Source of the DNA: an uncultured Thalassotalea sp.
GTDB lineage: Bacteria; Pseudomonadota; Gammaproteobacteria; Enterobacterales; Alteromonadaceae
Length of the DNA stretch: 64,000 bases
Direction of reading: 5' to 3'
Assembly: GCA_947502355.1 (NCBI GenBank)
Contig: CANMZP010000005.1
Location: 1-64,000 of the forward strand
Of the stretch, positions 63,025-64,000 are shown one piece after another (positions within the stretch are counted from its first letter, which is position 1; each line of letters starts with the position of its first letter). The translations under genes and the position numbers were made by a program. A model generated the notes under the pieces. That model searched no databases, was not told the origin of the DNA, and worked only from the letters and a program-made list of their open reading frames with translations.

Positions 63025-63309
63025 ATGTCAGAAACAAAGCATATTTTATCCACGTTAGCGGGCTATCATTATTTTCTAGAACTTTGGCATGAAAGCTTAA
63101 GTAGCGATAACGTAGAATACTTTGCTCAAGAGTCGCTATTGATGTCTTTGATTGAGCAACAAGATAAAGTGAGTGAGTTGGCAATAACCACAGAGCAGGC
63201 AATAATTCCGCAAGTGGCTGCTTTATTGGCTAAAGTGAAAGGCCAGTTATCCATCAATGAGCAACTCACCAATCAGAAATTAAGTACTGAGCAGGCAGGT
63301 ACATTGTAA
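63025..63309 (+). CDS. Small helical protein after fliG, unknown
   Basis: A 94-residue, all-helical protein beginning MSETKHILSTLAGYHYFLELWHESL, with no signal peptide or membrane segment. Size and helical pattern recall the FliT/FlgN export chaperones, but sequence support is too thin for a name. It starts at the base after the fliG stop and its stop overlaps the next ATG, so it is part of the fliF unit. In common clusters fliH or fliJ would be found here. Confidence 0.55.
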   Translation: MSETKHILSTLAGYHYFLELWHESLSSDNVEYFAQESLLMSLIEQQDKVSELAITTEQAIIPQVAALLAKVKGQLSINEQLTNQKLSTEQAGTL

Positions 63310-64000
63310 TGTCAATAGAGCGTAAAAAGGTTATTGATTCAATCGCGAATTTCCAATTACAAGATAATGAATTCAAGCCAGAGCAGCCTGAACGTTTTGA
63401 AGAGCAAGCTGTGGAAGTTAATAACCCGGTTATTGATAACCCCATTGACCCTGCTTTCGCCCCAAAAACAACGCAATTTTTAACGGCCAATAATCCTAAG
63501 TTTCTTATTGTAATCGCTTTAGTTATTACGTTATGCATTTATGGCGTAGTGACTTCTATTTTTAACTCAAATAGTGTTGTTAAAGAAAATGGCAATGCCT
63601 CTGAGAGTTTCGAGATAAGTGCCTTAAAGAATGATGTCGCGCAGATGCAGCAAACCATGAATTCGGTGTTAGAAAAATTAGAAACCCTTTCGACTAAAGA
63701 CACACTGAATCAACAAAAACAACAGCAAATTGATCTGCTGATTAATGACTTAAGCCTTAGTAACGGTGTGCAAGACAGCCGTTTTGCCGAACAGTTAGCA
63801 ACGTTAACTGTGTGGCAAAAAGAATACCAAGCCAAGCAATTAACCTTACTTGAATCGCAAAAACGACAATTGGCCAATTTGTCTGTCGATATTGAGAAAT
63901 TAAATAAAGACGCCGTTAGCCATAATTACGCGAATAAATTTATTAACTGGCAAGCCGATGTCGATACGATAAAGGAACAGCAAGTGCAAATAAACAATTT
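63309..64000 (+). CDS. Membrane-anchored coiled-coil protein, partial at window end
   Basis: The ATG at 63309 overlaps the previous stop (TAATG) and the frame stays open for 230 codons to the end of the window. The N-terminal 62 residues are polar and acidic, one membrane segment lies at about 65-84 (FLIVIALVITLCIYGVV), and then long heptad-like helices rich in Gln, Leu and Lys follow. I recognise no flagellar family. Topology would place the coiled coil in the periplasm if the N-terminus stays inside. It could be a system-specific motor part. Confidence 0.75.
   Translation, partial: MSIERKKVIDSIANFQLQDNEFKPEQPERFEEQAVEVNNPVIDNPIDPAFAPKTTQFLTANNPKFLIVIALVITLCIYGVVTSIFNSNSVVKENGNASESFEISALKNDVAQMQQTMNSVLEKLETLSTKDTLNQQKQQQIDLLINDLSLSNGVQDSRFAEQLATLTVWQKEYQAKQLTLLESQKRQLANLSVDIEKLNKDAVSHNYANKFINWQADVDTIKEQQVQINN

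Overview
The window reads as chromosome of a marine, low-GC gammaproteobacterium of the Alteromonadales type (Colwellia/Thalassotalea-like). This rests on family content only: a gammaproteobacterial ribosome modulation factor, the PdsS/PdsR/PdsO sortase-associated proteins, a TIGR02922-type small protein, oxygen-independent ubiquinone genes ubiT/U/V, and folE-folM-folX. No search was run, so the genus is an inference.

Layout. 1-72: last codons and right end of an IS3-family insertion sequence. 113-7067: a YgjV-like small membrane protein, a secreted DsrE-like protein, DUF5062, a folE-folM-folX pterin set, ubiUV divergent from ubiT with a candidate FNR box between them, and a GAF-domain gene behind a perfect -10 box and tandem MetJ-like operators. 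7125-12726: a LysR regulator divergent from a GH13 lipoprotein, a 14-bp tandem repeat, a bidirectional terminator, and glgC-glgA. 12946-16851: histidine kinase, response regulator and OmpA-like protein of the proteobacterial dedicated sortase system, with no sortase or sortase substrate in sight. 17066-18286: a DUF6249 protein, an ECF sigma factor and a possible anti-sigma partner. 18282-18460: inverted repeats resembling a tiny transposon relic. 18555-23619: a GH3 glycosidase, a TIGR02922-type protein and a secreted ADP-ribosylglycohydrolase-family protein with Ig-like and discoidin-like domains. 23719-28146: small housekeeping genes (DUF2750, LURP-one-related, CnoX-like, alpha/beta hydrolase, MsrA, DUF3820 behind a 17-bp tandem repeat, and rmf).

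28370-37996 is a molybdenum cofactor locus. The minus-strand array moaA-mobA-moaB-moaC-moaD-moaE-modA-modB-modC-moeB is headed by a Moco-riboswitch-like leader. moeA lies further upstream in divergent orientation, with an outer-membrane beta-barrel gene between them. The array combines molybdate uptake and cofactor synthesis.

38687-64000 is a flagellar cluster cut by the window end. On the minus strand lie fliK, flhA, flgA, fliD and fliS. A Crp/Fnr-family regulator and a 353-bp palindrome-containing intergenic region separate them from the plus-strand genes fliE, motA, motB, flgBCDEFGHIJKL, a membrane protein with a degenerate GGDEF domain, fliH, fliI, fliF, fliG and two genes I cannot name. 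The order differs from both the classic polar and the lateral layouts. No flagellin, sigma-28 or sigma-54 activator is visible. This region and the GGDEF-like protein are the best candidates for something not well described.
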